This document shows positions 35,571 through 41,866 of a stretch of DNA of 51,803 nt, piece by piece. Below the pieces are notes generated by a model. It did not search any database, had not been told where the DNA came from, and saw only the letters and a program-made list of their open reading frames with translations. Made by a program: the position numbers and the translations under genes. Source of the DNA: Halorubrum kocurii JCM 14978 (lineage in GTDB: Archaea > Halobacteriota > Halobacteria > Halobacteriales > Haloferacaceae); the NCBI RefSeq assembly GCF_000337355.1, contig NZ_AOJH01000001.1, positions 1 to 51,803 on the forward strand, given 5' to 3'. How positions within the stretch are numbered: position 1 is the first letter of the stretch; each line of letters opens with the position of its first letter.

Positions 35571-35590
35571 CCTCGCCGTTCACGGCGAGG
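35571..35590 (+). other. Right-end hairpin of the IS1341-type element
   Basis: CCTCGCCG and CGGCGAGG pair perfectly around TTCA, 23 bp after the tnpB stop, followed by AGGATGTCA. Such stems at the 3' end of tnpB elements serve as IS end and lie beside the guide RNA scaffold. Confidence 0.7.
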
Positions 35591-35639
35591 AGGATGTCAT
35601 TTCCGAGCGTGTGCTCGCCGTAATTAATAAAAGGACACA

Positions 35640-35831
35640 ATGAGTACGTTCAATACAGAGATGGCGTCCAGCACCGATTCCTCGGCGACGGTCGACAAAG
35701 AAGTCCGTCGACTGTACGAGCGGTATCAGGCGGCTGAGAGCGACGCTGAACGCCACCAGATCGCCCTCAAGATGGGGAAGCTTGACGGACGTCGTCACGC
35801 AGAGATCTACGCCGCGCTCGAAGACGAGTGA
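35640..35831 (+). CDS. Small helical protein (63 residues)
   Basis: ATG at 35640, preceded by AATTAATAAAAGGACACA, which may hold both TATA and AGGA ribosome site. Residues 15-63 are charged and helical: VDKEVRRLYERYQAAESDAERHQIALKMGKLDGRRHAEIYAALEDE, likely a coiled pair. Its stop overlaps the next (broken) frame by GTGA. Function unknown. It belongs to the second, decayed half of the accessory element. Confidence 0.55.
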   Translation: MSTFNTEMASSTDSSATVDKEVRRLYERYQAAESDAERHQIALKMGKLDGRRHAEIYAALEDE

Positions 35832-35991
35832 GCGACGCGTCCCCGTCTGGGTGGGCGTACAAGCACCAATACGGTGCGACTGAACGAAGCAGAAAATCCG
35901 CCGTAACATCCCCGTGGCCGATCGCTACGGCCAGCCCATCGGCCTGCCACTCCACGCCGCGGCGGTTACAGACAAACCCTTGTGGGATTGA
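35828..35991 (+). pseudogene. Frameshifted small gene
   Basis: The GTG at 35828 begins MSDASPSGWAYKHQYGATER; after a one-base slip at about 35888 another frame continues QKIRRNIPVADRYGQPIGLP and LHAAAVTDKPLWD to a TGA at 35991. Each half looks coding only in its own frame, so a single indel broke a gene of about 54 residues. No family recognised. Confidence 0.5.
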
Positions 35992-36054
35992 GATCTCGAC
36001 GCGCTCGCTCCGGTGGCCCGCGACGACCGGGTTATAGACGAACCCTTGTAGGGC

Positions 36055-36336
36055 GTGTTCGGAGTTACCCGCCGGAACACGTTTCATAAGGAATACCGCG
36101 GAGCGGCGTACGCGTTCCCGCTTGACGAGTTCAATCGTGGTGGCCGACCAGCCGAACAGGATGACAAGATCGACGAGACGACCGACCAGCGTACGACACA
36201 CGAACCAGCAGGTGACACTGACGACGAACCGGAGGTACCGGACGGCGATCTTGGGCGCGTTGAAACGTGGGGCGGGACGGCCGATGAGCCAGGCACGCCG
36301 GTGAGCGAATTACTGACCGACGACGAGCCAACCTGA
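36055..36336 (+). pseudogene. Detached C-terminus of an HNH-protein paralogue
   Basis: FGVTRRNTFHKEYRGAAYAF, PLDEFNRGGRP and the tail EVPDGDLGRVETWGGTADEP match the last 97 residues of the HNH protein at 32641-33543 with scattered changes. The HNH domain is absent: upstream lies unrelated or decayed sequence with a stop (DEPL followed by TAG). The frame stays open to its normal TGA at 36336, so a short peptide could be made, but it lacks catalytic residues. Confidence 0.7.
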
Positions 36337-36390
36337 GCAGCGACGCTGCGAACCACCATTCCGTCGCACGACACACAGGGAGAATGGACT

Positions 36391-36694
36391 GGCAGAGAGT
36401 CGTCGCGACGTGTGATTCCGCCTGCAGGACAGCGCGGGCCTACCCAACGGCTCGCGTTGGTGGATGTGCGTGATCGACACGCTCGGAGGCGAGTCGGCGA
36501 CGCAACGGTCTGTACACCCTCGTTCCCGATTACGACGAGAGTTAATCGATGTCGGCTGCAAGCACCGTCTCGGAGATGTGTACCCAGTAGACCCCGGCGA
36601 CAGTAACCCAGGTAGCGAGACAGAGTACCACCTTGTCGTGAGCGTATCCCGTTTTGATCCCGAACGGGGCGGCATGGTCTCTGGTGGCCACTAG
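36391..36694 (+). pseudogene. Broken gene downstream of HNH, copy 2
   Basis: Homologous to 33590-33817. The start region has a TGA (RRDV then stop), then FRLQDSAGLPNGSRWWMCVI reads through where copy 1 has a stop. A frameshifted middle follows, and the frame recovers at DVGCKHRLGDVYPVDPGDSN and PGSETEYHLVVSVSRFDPER to a TAG at 36694. It keeps the original C-terminus that copy 1 lost. Confidence 0.6.
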
Positions 36695-36779
36695 CGCCTC
36701 CTAGCGGAGGCCATTACCCGTCCAAATTATTTGCACACGGATACTCGTAGAGATCATTTCCAACGTGAGACACGCTTAT

Positions 36780-36796
36780 GTAGTACAGCGTACTAC
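36780..36796. promoter_or_regulatory. Perfect inverted repeat, candidate toxin-antitoxin operator
   Basis: GTAGTAC (36780-36786) and GTACTAC (36790-36796) flank AGC, ending 9 bp before the antitoxin ATG at 36806. Arm size and position suit autoregulation by the antitoxin. Any TATA box must overlap it or lie immediately upstream. Confidence 0.6.
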
Positions 36797-36805
36797 TGTG
36801 TATAC

Positions 36806-37108
36806 ATGCCCTCGATCAGTGCCCGAGTGCCCGATGATGACGAAGACGAGCTTGAAGCAGTCAGTGAGCTCTTAGATGAAGATAAGAGTACAGTCATTCG
36901 GAAAGCACTCTCAGAGGGTCTTGCATCCATCCGTCGGCGTGTAGCCATTGAACGATACCAGAGTGGCGAACTTTCGGTCAACGAGGCGTCCCGACTCGCC
37001 GGAGTGAGTCTATCAGAATGGCTCGAGATCGCCCGTGAACACAATCTCACGACCCAACTCTCACCAGAAGATATCGAATCTGACGCTGCTGCTGCGCGTG
37101 AGCTGTGA
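36806..37108 (+). CDS. UPF0175 family antitoxin
   Basis: 100 residues from the ATG at 36806 (MPSISARVPDDDEDELEAVS); a longer frame to 36731 crosses the operator. The N-terminus is a ribbon-helix-helix-like segment (ARVPDDDEDELEAVSELLDEDKSTVIRKALSEGLASIR). The UPF0175 part is ERYQSGELSVNEASRLAGVSLSEWLEIAREHNL. It should neutralise the PIN-domain protein whose GTG start lies in its last codons (GTGA overlap at 37105-37108) and repress the pair through the adjacent palindrome. Confidence 0.87.
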   Translation: MPSISARVPDDDEDELEAVSELLDEDKSTVIRKALSEGLASIRRRVAIERYQSGELSVNEASRLAGVSLSEWLEIAREHNLTTQLSPEDIESDAAAAREL

Positions 37109-37632
37109 CGCGGATTTTTCTCGATGCAACGACGCTCATCGCACTCGGTACCATCGGTGAACTCGAACAGCTTACAAGCTTTACTGGTGAGCTTGTTGTC
37201 CTTCCCACAGTCCAAAATGAAATCACGACAGAACCCGCGCAGACAAATTTGAGTCGGTTTATCGATCAGGATGCGGTTGAGACGACCGATCCAGCTGTGC
37301 AGGACCGAGTGCAACAAGCCAAAGAGGTCCTTGGTGAGGAAGAACAGAATGGAGACGTCTCTCTGATTGCTGCTGTGTTAGCCTATACCGCGGACGATCT
37401 ACCGGTCGGCGTCGTCTCAGATGACCGGCGTGTTCGTACCACGGTTCGTGGTCTCGGGGCGACAGTCACTGGGACAGTTGGTGTCGTTGTCCGGGCTGTG
37501 GAGGAAGGACTTGACCGGGAGGAAGCGTACAATCTCATAAGACAGATTGACTCACATGGTCTCCATATGACTGGTGATCTTCGGGAAAAAGCCTACTCAC
37601 TCATCGATGACGCTGCTGAATCGACGTCGTGA
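37105..37632 (+). CDS. PIN-like toxin (DUF3368-type putative ribonuclease)
   Basis: 175 residues from the GTG at 37105. IFLDATTLIALGTIGEL carries the first PIN Asp; LPTVQNEI the next strand and acid; NGDVSLIAAVLAYTADDLPVGVVSDDRRVRTTVRGLG holds the later Asp residues (GDVSL and SDDRRVR). The C-terminal 40 residues are helical. DUF3368 proteins pair with UPF0175 antitoxins and are thought to cut RNA. Translationally coupled to the antitoxin. Confidence 0.87.
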   Translation: MTRIFLDATTLIALGTIGELEQLTSFTGELVVLPTVQNEITTEPAQTNLSRFIDQDAVETTDPAVQDRVQQAKEVLGEEEQNGDVSLIAAVLAYTADDLPVGVVSDDRRVRTTVRGLGATVTGTVGVVVRAVEEGLDREEAYNLIRQIDSHGLHMTGDLREKAYSLIDDAAESTS

Positions 37633-37880
37633 GCACTTGCTATGCGACTGGTTGCAATGACCGGCTGAGGCCCCTGAACATTAATTGGCGGGTGGTCTTT
37701 CCACAGCCAGTTAGGTGGCGTGTGTACAGGACTGAACAACATTAATTTACCTGAATTGAGGCGCTAAGGCCCCTTCCTCAACGAACGAGCGAAGCGAGTG
37801 AGTAGGGAGGGGATACAGCGCCGCACGGTTCTCAAACACGTTCGACGCTCGGCCCACAGGCCCACGCAATCGAAACAACT

Positions 37881-38030
37881 ATGCGCACAGATACGCATAG
37901 TGCGTATGTAGTGAGGCGGAAGAACATCACCATCCGCGAAGACCAAGCCGAGTGGGTCGAGGAGAACCACCTTAACCTCTCGTCGTTCGTTCGCGGACAA
38001 CTTGACGAACTCATCGAAGAACGCTCGTGA
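37881..38030 (+). CDS. Small ribbon-helix-helix-like protein coupled to tnpB (49 residues)
   Basis: ATG at 37881: MRTDTHSAYVVRRKNITIRE, then DQAEWVEENHLNLSSFVRGQ and LDELIEERS. The layout, a strand (KNITI) and two helices with NLSSFVR, is that of a ribbon-helix-helix DNA-binding protein. The TGA overlaps the GTG of tnpB (38027-38030), so the two are translated together. It probably binds near the element's left end to control tnpB. Confidence 0.78.
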   Translation: MRTDTHSAYVVRRKNITIREDQAEWVEENHLNLSSFVRGQLDELIEERS

Positions 38031-39262
38031 ACTACAACTACAGGTATCGACTCCGACCGTCCGACGCTCTCGAAGACCAGTTAGTGTGGACTGTCGATAC
38101 CTGTAGACAGGTCTACAACCACTTTCTCCACCGACTCAACCGCACCGACGACACCTCGGCATACTCCGAGCAGAAGCTCCTGCCGAGTCTCAAGAAGTGG
38201 TGGAGCGGCCTGAAAGACGTTCACTCGAAGGTACTACAGAAGGTCGTGCAACGGCTGTACGACAACCTCTCGACACTACGAGAGCGCAAAGAGAACGGCT
38301 ACCGCGTCGGGACGCTCAAGTGGAAGGCACCGGACGAGTACCGCAGTTTCACCTACAGTCAATCCGGCTTCAAGCTCAAGAACACGGGCGGTCGGACGCG
38401 ACTGTGGCTCTCAAAACTCGGAGAAATCCCGCTCACCTTCCACCGCGACCTCCCCGACGACGCCGACATTAAGACCGTCACGGTCAAGCAAGAACCTACC
38501 GGGAAGTGGTACGCCATTCTCGGGATCGAGACGCCCGACGACCCGCCAGAGAAGCCGGAGAATCCCGAGAACTGCGTCGGTATCGACGTGGGGATTCTCA
38601 AGTACGCCCACGACACCGACGGAACCGCCGTCGAATCCCTCGACCTGTCCGACGAACGCGAACGTTTGGAACGCGCACAGCGCGACCTCTCGCGGAAACA
38701 GCACGGGTCGGACAATTGGGAGAAACAGCGTCAGGTCGTGGCAGAACGCCACGCCGAGTTGAAGAACAAGCGCCGCGACTTCCTTCACAAGCTCTCGAAC
38801 TACTACGCTCGGGAGTACGAGTTCGTGGCCGTCGAGGACTTGGACGCAAAGGGGTTGGTCGAACTACCGGGCAACTCGCGGAACCGGGCAGGTGCGGCGT
38901 GGGGGACGTTCCTGCGGATGCTCAAATACAAGTGCGAACGCGAAGGAACGCACTTCGTTGCTGTGAATCCGCGCGGAACGACGAAAGAGTGTGCATCCTG
39001 CGGCGTTTCGACCGAGAAACCGTTGTGGGTGCGCGAACACTCCTGCCCGGCGTGTGGGTTCGAGGCGGACAGAGATGCGAACGCGGCGTGGAATATTCTT
39101 TCTCGCGGTGTGAAGAAGCGGTTAGGAGCGGGACACTCCGAATCAACGCCTGTGGAGACTGCGCTCCCTGTGTCCTCGGTTGTGGATGCAAAGCGCGTCG
39201 TGGAAACAGGAAGCCCCACCCTCAAGCGCGAGGGCGTCAGCCCGAGCGGTAGGGTGGGGTAG
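38027..39262 (+). CDS. tnpB: TnpB-family RNA-guided nuclease, intact motifs
   Basis: 411 residues from a GTG. The N-terminal wedge/REC part is MNYNYRYRLRPSDALEDQLVWTVDTCRQVYNHFL. RuvC-I: CVGIDVGILKYAH (Asp at about 187). RuvC-II: FVAVEDLDAKGLVE (Glu at about 268). The zinc finger: CASCGVSTEKPLWVREHSCPACG. RuvC-III: FEADRDANAAWNIL (Asp at about 349). All catalytic residues are present. The last 30 codons overlap the right-end hairpin. TnpB cuts DNA using a guide RNA from the element's right end. Confidence 0.95.
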   Translation: MNYNYRYRLRPSDALEDQLVWTVDTCRQVYNHFLHRLNRTDDTSAYSEQKLLPSLKKWWSGLKDVHSKVLQKVVQRLYDNLSTLRERKENGYRVGTLKWKAPDEYRSFTYSQSGFKLKNTGGRTRLWLSKLGEIPLTFHRDLPDDADIKTVTVKQEPTGKWYAILGIETPDDPPEKPENPENCVGIDVGILKYAHDTDGTAVESLDLSDERERLERAQRDLSRKQHGSDNWEKQRQVVAERHAELKNKRRDFLHKLSNYYAREYEFVAVEDLDAKGLVELPGNSRNRAGAAWGTFLRMLKYKCEREGTHFVAVNPRGTTKECASCGVSTEKPLWVREHSCPACGFEADRDANAAWNILSRGVKKRLGAGHSESTPVETALPVSSVVDAKRVVETGSPTLKREGVSPSGRVG

Positions 39263-39301
39263 TTCACCTGCGACATTTGGGAGAAACAGTTAGACTAGTA
39301 T

Positions 39302-39792
39302 GGCTCTGTTGAAATCCTCTTCTTCAGACATATTATCGTCTGAAACAGCTGTTCGCTAAGACTGCGTTTTGAGCAGGAAGTTTATTATTCATATTGATAA
39401 TAATGGACAAGACTTATTCTATGCTCCATGCGAAACGAAGATATGCCACGGCGAACTGACGGACATCAATTCCACCTTGAGAAAGCTCTTGAGACGGACA
39501 CTCTCGAGGAGAAGGATTTCCATATTCGACAGGCTCTCCAAATGTGTGTAGTTGACGACGAGCCGGAATAGACCTCGCAGTAGAGCCAAATCACCGAAAA
39601 AATAGTATCCTACGCCGACCAATTATAGCAACTCAAACTGATCGAGCCGTTGCAAGCCTCACACGTTGTATTCAGCAGGGCCGCGTGAACATCAACGAGA
39701 TCTGGCAGAATCTACAGCGATACATTTGCACTCTTCAGCGAACAGCTGTTTCGGACGAGAACCTGTCTGAAGAAGAGGATTTCAACTGAGCC
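39302..39792. mobile_element. MITE-like element with 59-bp terminal inverted repeats
   Basis: Starts GGCTCTGTTGAAATCCTCTT and ends with the complement of GGCTCAGTTGAAATCCTCTT. The match runs inward about 59 bp on each side (39302-39360 and 39734-39792) through TCTTCAGACA and GAAACAGCTGTTCGCT with few mismatches. ACTAG lies near both outer edges, offset by three bases on the left, perhaps a damaged target duplication. The 370-bp interior has no transposase but carries a 47-residue reading frame. Confidence 0.72.
39428..39571 (+). CDS. Small helical protein inside the MITE-like element (47 residues)
   Basis: ATG at 39428: MRNEDMPRRTDGHQFHLEKA, then LETDTLEEKDFHIRQALQMC and an acidic end, TAG at 39571. 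The sequence HLExALExxxLEEKxFHIRxALQ resembles, from memory, small hypothetical proteins of other haloarchaea; this is unverified. Charged helices, no enzyme motif. Being carried between terminal repeats, it is cargo of the element or the remainder of a once larger IS. Confidence 0.55.
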   Translation: MRNEDMPRRTDGHQFHLEKALETDTLEEKDFHIRQALQMCVVDDEPE

Positions 39793-39841
39793 ACTAGGAT
39801 CTATATCTAGTTAGCAGCCAGAACTCTTCGAATTCTGGCGA

Positions 39842-39890
39842 CACCCTCAACGGCAAGCCGTGAAACGAGCGGGAGGGTGAGGTAATTCAC
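39842..39890 (+). mobile_element. Solo right end of an IS1341-type element
   Basis: CACCCTC (39842-39848) and GAGGGTG (39873-39879) frame AACGGCAAGCCGTGAAACGAG, followed by AGGTAATTCACTTG, much like the right end of the element at 37760-39262 (AGGGTGGGGTAGTTCACCTG). No tnpB precedes it. Its end overlaps the last bases of the leftward ATPase gene. Confidence 0.5.
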
Positions 39891-41260
39891 TTGAACAGGG
39901 CAGCGAGTTCGTCTAGCCCGTACAGGTACAAGTCGGGACGCTCGTCAGCGACTGTCTGCAGCTCGTCGGTGAATCCGGCGCGCGAAAAGAGGACGTAGTT
40001 CACGTTCCGGTCGTCTCCATGCCACCGGACTTCTGATTCGAGTGCTGTGAGTTCGTCGAATACCGCGCGATCGAGAGGTGTGGACGTCCACTTGCATTCG
40101 CCGAGCAACAGCGTGTCGGTGTGTTGGTTGAGTCCGACGACGTCGATCTCCTCGCCGTCGTACCACCAGCGGCCGACGCGCGAGCAGGGCACGGGAAACG
40201 CGGATGTTTGAACTGCTTGTTGACACACGGTCTCGAAGGTTCGACTCGTGTGCGTCGGGAGCGTCTCGGTAATCGCTGCTCGGACGGGTTCCGTTTGTCC
40301 CTGTTCGAGCGTTCCCTGATTCGGTGCCACGTACCGGAACCAAAATCGGAGGAAATCATCTGTCAGTCGGTACAACCCGCGACCGTCTGGGTCTGTGACT
40401 GGGTGCTCCTGCTCGAGGATCGCTAACTGCGTGAGGTTCTGGAGGTACCGGGAGAGGCTGCTTGCATCCTTGCCGATCTCGTTGGCGATTTCGGTGACAC
40501 GAGTCGCTCCACCGGCAATGGCTTCAAGCATCGCCATGTACGTGGCAGGCTCACGAAGTTCCTGCCGGAGCAGGAACTCTGGCTCCTCGTAGAGGAACGC
40601 CCCTTTCGAGAGGATAGCGTCCTCGATGTTCTCGAAGAGGCTTCGGTCTGTGTCGAACTGTTCGAGATACGCGGGAACACCGCCCAAAACACTGTATATC
40701 TGGATCTGCGTCTGTAAATCGTTGTTCGGGAAGAAGGCGCGAACATCCGCAAACGACAGCGGAGCGAGCTCCCACTGACCGGTGCGGCGACCGTACAGTG
40801 GGCTTTCGTAGCTCAATACACCCTCTTCCATCATCGAGATCGACGATCCCAACAGCACGAGTGAGATCTCCGTCTCGTCGAGGACGTCGTCGACGATCGT
40901 CTGAAACACCGACGGGATGGTCTCGTCATCCGCGACGAGATACGAGAACTCGTCCAGTGCGATGGTACACGGTCCATCAACACGGGGTATAAGATACTGA
41001 AACGCCTCTTCGAAATCGTCGACATCCGGGGGAACATCATCGAACGTTTCGGCACACCGAGCCGCAAACCGCCGCGCATTATGACGCGAACCACGCTGAT
41101 CACACAGATAGTATACTGAAGTTGTCTCCAGATCCTCGAGTACAGTCGTCACCAGCGTAGTTTTTCCGACCCGCCGTCGACCGTAGAGGACGAGGAGCTG
41201 TCGTTCCTCCCGTGAGAGATGTGACGTGAGCCACTCCAGTTCACCGTCTCTGTTGATCAT
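39887..41260 (-). CDS. Archaeal ATPase (ArchATPase/DUF234 type) with C-terminal nuclease-like domain
   Basis: 457 residues from the ATG at 41260 (MINRDGELEWLTSHLS), the family's usual start. Walker A: YGRRRVGKTTL; Walker B: TIALDEFSYL; then LVLLGSSISMMEE (sensor) and PLYGRRTGQW. A winged helix lies near 275-340 (TRVTEIANEIGKDASSLSRYLQNLTQLAIL). The C-terminal DUF234 part has WWYDGEEIDVVGLNQHTDTLLLGECKW, the E...D...ExK pattern of PD-(D/E)XK-like nucleases. Often carried on mobile DNA; the physiological role is unclear. The frame extends upstream to 41347 without homology. Confidence 0.88.
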   Translation of the reverse strand: MINRDGELEWLTSHLSREERQLLVLYGRRRVGKTTLVTTVLEDLETTSVYYLCDQRGSRHNARRFAARCAETFDDVPPDVDDFEEAFQYLIPRVDGPCTIALDEFSYLVADDETIPSVFQTIVDDVLDETEISLVLLGSSISMMEEGVLSYESPLYGRRTGQWELAPLSFADVRAFFPNNDLQTQIQIYSVLGGVPAYLEQFDTDRSLFENIEDAILSKGAFLYEEPEFLLRQELREPATYMAMLEAIAGGATRVTEIANEIGKDASSLSRYLQNLTQLAILEQEHPVTDPDGRGLYRLTDDFLRFWFRYVAPNQGTLEQGQTEPVRAAITETLPTHTSRTFETVCQQAVQTSAFPVPCSRVGRWWYDGEEIDVVGLNQHTDTLLLGECKWTSTPLDRAVFDELTALESEVRWHGDDRNVNYVLFSRAGFTDELQTVADERPDLYLYGLDELAALFK

Positions 41261-41264
41261 TATG

Positions 41265-41288
41265 TGCACGGTAATATAATCGCGTGCA
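41265..41288. promoter_or_regulatory. Inverted repeat at the ATPase promoter
   Basis: TGCACG (41265-41270) and CGTGCA (41283-41288) flank an AT-rich 12-base spacer containing TAATATAAT, a few bases upstream of the leftward ATPase start at 41260. Possible operator over the TATA region. Confidence 0.35.
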
Positions 41289-41377
41289 TAATAGATGTTC
41301 GGGTGACACGCAGCAAGCAAACACCTATCCGATCGGTGACACTCCACGAAGGTACCGGATGCATTACCTCACTCAAA

Positions 41378-41418
41378 TTAACCAACAATCTTTTGAGGCC
41401 GGGGATTTTGTTGGTTAA
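41378..41418. repeat. Interrupted palindrome TTAACCAAC-N23-GTTGGTTAA, copy 3
   Basis: Arms at 41378-41386 and 41410-41418 are perfect, with a 23-base spacer. It lies about 120 bp upstream of the ATPase start, and 250 bp from copy 4. Confidence 0.75.
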
Positions 41419-41498
41419 CTCAATACCGAGTTTGAAGCCACCACCAGGTACCAGAAGCTCTTTCGATCGGAAATCATCGAGATAGTCTAGAGTCTCTG

Positions 41499-41642
41499 TC
41501 ATACTATGACGAGATCGTCAGCGATCATAATTGCCTCCGTGGAACTGTACGAGGTGAGCAGGATAGGCGTGGTGGGCGATCCGTTCTGAAGGGCGTGTAA
41601 CACAAGGATGTGACTCACTGCAGCGATCGTGAGCGAGAGCAT
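41499..41642 (-). CDS. Possible small hydrophobic protein (47 residues)
   Basis: ATG at 41642: MLSLTIAAVSHILVLHALQN, then GSPTTPILLTSYSSTEAIMI to a TGA at 41499. It sits 23 bp downstream of palindrome copy 4 with an ATTTAAG element against the start, and overlaps the next frame by ATGA, so it has the signs of an operon leader. No family recognised; it may be a gene remnant. Confidence 0.4.
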   Translation of the reverse strand: MLSLTIAAVSHILVLHALQNGSPTTPILLTSYSSTEAIMIADDLVIV

Positions 41643-41664
41643 CTTAAATGATAGAGGTGCAGTC

Positions 41665-41704
41665 TTAACCAACGTGATGAATCAATCGGTGAACTGTTGG
41701 TTAA
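41665..41704. repeat. Interrupted palindrome TTAACCAAC-N22-GTTGGTTAA, copy 4
   Basis: Arms at 41665-41673 and 41696-41704, spacer 22 bases, just upstream of the small leftward frame at 41499-41642. The 160 bp from here to the cetZ stop hold no gene. Confidence 0.75.
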
Positions 41705-41866
41705 ACATCGTCGTAGTCACAGTCAGAACATATTGTTGAGGGAAAACAGACAATCCTGTAGAGGGGTACCTACTCTAATCATGGTCCTCCCGACCGTCCT
41801 TTCCACTCTCATAATGACAAGCGGGGTAGAGTCCATGGAGATGGAGCGCCACCCACGATCAAATAT

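Larger units (their letters stand above)
33958..35600 (+). mobile_element. IS1341-type (IS200/IS605, tnpB-only) element
   Basis: The unit holds a terminal-type hairpin at 33958-33975 (CCCAGCCT/AGGCCGGG around TT), a small leftward gene (34016-34153), tnpB (34207-35547) and a right-end hairpin at 35571-35590 (CCTCGCCG/CGGCGAGG around TTCA) followed by GGATGTCA. No tnpA is present. The exact left end is uncertain: the first hairpin may belong to an older element. The right hairpin is the expected position of the 3' guide (omega-RNA) region. Confidence 0.6.
37760..39262 (+). mobile_element. IS1341-type element with a small protein gene and intact tnpB
   Basis: Left end: a structured 63-bp palindrome, GGCGCT at 37760 and AGCGCC at 37817, enclosing CCCCTTCCT/AGGGAGGGG. 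Then a 49-residue protein gene, tnpB, and a right-end stem CCCCACCCT (39214-39222) / AGGGTGGGG (39251-39259) inside the last codons of tnpB. No tnpA. All parts look intact, so the element may be recently active. Confidence 0.75.
41260..41502 (-). pseudogene. Truncated gene running into palindrome copy 3
   Basis: ATG at 41502 overlaps the stop of the small gene upstream (ATGA). It reads MTETLDYLDDFRSKELLVPG then GGFKLGIELTNKIPG, where the Leu-Thr-Asn codons are the GTTGGTTAA arm itself; beyond that the frame loses coding character. This looks like the 5' end of a gene cut off by the palindrome and ATPase promoter. Family unknown. Confidence 0.35.

Noticed and set aside
37633-37760. A small gene between the PIN toxin and the tnpB element
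   Set aside because: No frame with a plausible start and coding composition; the sequence leads into the element's left-end palindrome.
38506-39252. A 248-codon frame within the intact tnpB
   Set aside because: Arg-rich off-frame reading of tnpB, no domain.
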